A stretch of 16,515 nt of DNA from Paraglomus occultum. Its lineage: Eukaryota; Glomeromycota; Glomeromycetes; Paraglomerales; Paraglomeraceae. The notes under the pieces were generated by a model. It was given only the letters and a program-made list of their open reading frames with translations, did no database searches and was not told the DNA's origin. The position numbers were made by a program, and so were the translations under genes. Where the stretch lies: positions 1 through 16,515 of the forward strand of contig CAJVPJ010000796.1 of NCBI GenBank assembly GCA_910592205.1. Direction: 5' to 3'. Below are positions 15,602-16,515 of this stretch, piece after piece; position 1 is the first letter of the stretch, and the number at the start of each line of letters is the position of its first letter.

Positions 15602-16515
15602 ATGAGTACACAAGCATCCTCAACCCCGCAAATGTCAGACGAGCTTATCGCTCGACGTAAAGAAATCTTGAAGTTGTTTGATGACGCCGATATCTCTCCA
15701 TCGCACATTAGGGTCTGCCTAGCCGCAAGCGCCGGTTTCTTTACTGATGGATATAACCTATGCTCTGTGTTTCCGATGACGGTCTATGCTTTTAATGTCG
15801 ATGAGTCTATTCCCAATCTGATATTATATTCTATTTGGATTGGTGCACTATTGGGCAATTTGCTGTTTGGATACATGACCGACAAATATGGCCGGAAGAA
15901 GGTAAGAATAATGAACAGTCCATATTATTAATACGTAGTGTAAATTCTATTTACAGAACTATGATATATGGTTTAATACAGATGTTTGGCGTAGAAATGA
16001 TAATTATTATTATCGGTTCGGTTTTTTCTGCTATCGCTGGCCAAAGTCCTACCGTATCATTTGTCGGAACTTTTGTCTTTTGTCAATTTATTCTCGGCGT
16101 GGGAATTGGCGGAGATTACCCAATCAGCGCACGTACGTACCATTTCAGAATAGTACGCAATTTTAATCTATTAGCGTTTATTCACGTTTTTCTTTATATC
16201 TATATATAAAGTTATCATCTCTGAACTTGCGCCAATAAAATTTAGGGGAACAATGTTGGCAGCAGGATTTACTATTTTCACATTTGGGGCGCTTTTGGCT
16301 GAAATCGTCTCTTTTATTGCTCTCGTTGCATTCCGGGCTTCCATTCATCAAGATTTGCAAAATCTTGATCATGTGTGGAGGCTTACTGTCGGGCTTGGCG
16401 CCGTACCTGCGATAATCGCACTGTACTTTAGGCTATCAATTCCCGAGACGCCTCGATATCTAATTGATGTTGAAAAGGAAATCGATTGGGCTCGCAACAT
16501 CGAAGTGTCACAGAT
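15602..16515 (+). CDS. PHO84/PHT1-type inorganic phosphate:H+ symporter (5' part; runs off the window)
   Basis: A major-facilitator transporter of the plasma membrane importing phosphate with protons. Exons: 15602-15901 (100 codons), 15982-16132, 16212-16515 and beyond. The start is the ATG in ACAAAATGAGT; an in-frame TTG at 15590 is not a start. About 251 residues are visible of a usual 500-560. TM1 has GFFTDGYNL (45-53). The MFS loop motif DKYGRKK (94-100) is followed by TM3, then the family signature GGDYPISALIISE (143-155) with D145. Later come FRGTM, LTVGLGAVPAIIALYF and IPETPRYLIDVE. Intron 1 joins KK to MFGVE in frame, and intron 2 splits the Leu151 codon. At the second TM1 aspartate of the family (YDLF) this protein has Asn52. 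In fungi of this kind such genes respond to phosphate supply. The exons are visibly less AT-rich than their surroundings. Confidence 0.9.
15902..15981 (+). other. Intron 1 of the phosphate transporter gene
   Basis: 80 bp, GTAAGA...AATACAG, phase 0. Another AG at 15955-15956 (TTTACAG) would make a 55-bp intron but throws the reading frame out, so the downstream acceptor is chosen. Confidence 0.8.
16133..16211 (+). other. Intron 2 of the phosphate transporter gene
   Basis: 79 bp, GTACGT...ATAAAG, phase 1. Joining GCAC to TTATC gives the family signature SALIISE without a gap. The downstream GTACC donor would break the frame. Confidence 0.8.

Noticed and set aside
15902-15956. Shorter intron 1 using the TTTACAG acceptor
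   Set aside because: It would place the following MFGVE and GGDYP exon out of frame; the acceptor at 15981 keeps the family sequence.
16178-16372. Minus-strand 64-codon frame
   Set aside because: Antisense to exon 3 of the phosphate transporter; no domain.
1-16515. CRISPR array, bacterial operons or a phage or viral block
   Set aside because: No regularly spaced identical repeats with unique spacers, no Shine-Dalgarno-led gene strings, no capsid, polymerase or integrase motif; introns and signal peptides show a eukaryote.

Overview
The window looks like nuclear DNA of a filamentous fungus, most likely an arbuscular-mycorrhizal Glomeromycotina species such as Rhizophagus. The grounds are strong A+T richness, sparse short genes in long repeat-filled intergenic DNA, introns of about 80 bp, an HMG-box protein of the MATA-HMG type, small secreted ML-domain lipid-binding proteins, and a PHO84/PHT1-type phosphate transporter. 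The organism call is inference; no marker here fixes a species. No rRNA, tRNA, CRISPR array or bacterial-style operon is visible.

Layout. (1) 336-853, minus strand: an HMG-box gene whose frame breaks inside the last part of the box; the missing C-terminus continues in another frame to 336. It is bracketed by related short repeats at 40-78 and 1539-1628. (2) 1630-3320: repeat-rich DNA with a three-copy direct repeat, an AGCAT-type microsatellite and a foldback (MITE-like) element of about 710 bp bounded by the 8-bp direct repeat GACAGATG. (3) 3955-6718 and 8068-14950: two versions of one duplicated segment, each with an intact minus-strand ML-domain gene (4261-4707 and 12243-12689), a long shared upstream flank and decayed exon-like blocks. 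Flanking pieces called here A (3963-4145, 8305-8470) and B (6562-6718, 8068-8225) mark the edges. Copy 2 is interrupted by an insertion of about 3.6 kb (roughly 8475-12113). That insertion carries a frame-broken Helitron-type protein relic and ends in a GC hairpin followed by CTAG|T, and copy 1 provides the empty site. Copy 2 also carries extra sequence at about 13300-14340. (4) 15189-16515, plus strand: promoter and first three exons of a phosphate:H+ symporter gene that runs off the right edge.

The genes are independent single transcription units. Shared themes are secretion and lipid binding (the ML pair) and phosphate uptake at the plasma membrane. The most instructive signals are the paired duplication, which works as an internal alignment for dating insertions and showing where the ML proteins diverge; the Helitron relic with its empty site; and a helically phased 10-11 bp repeat array at 13492-13552. 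I found no convincing evidence of a wholly new multi-gene system.
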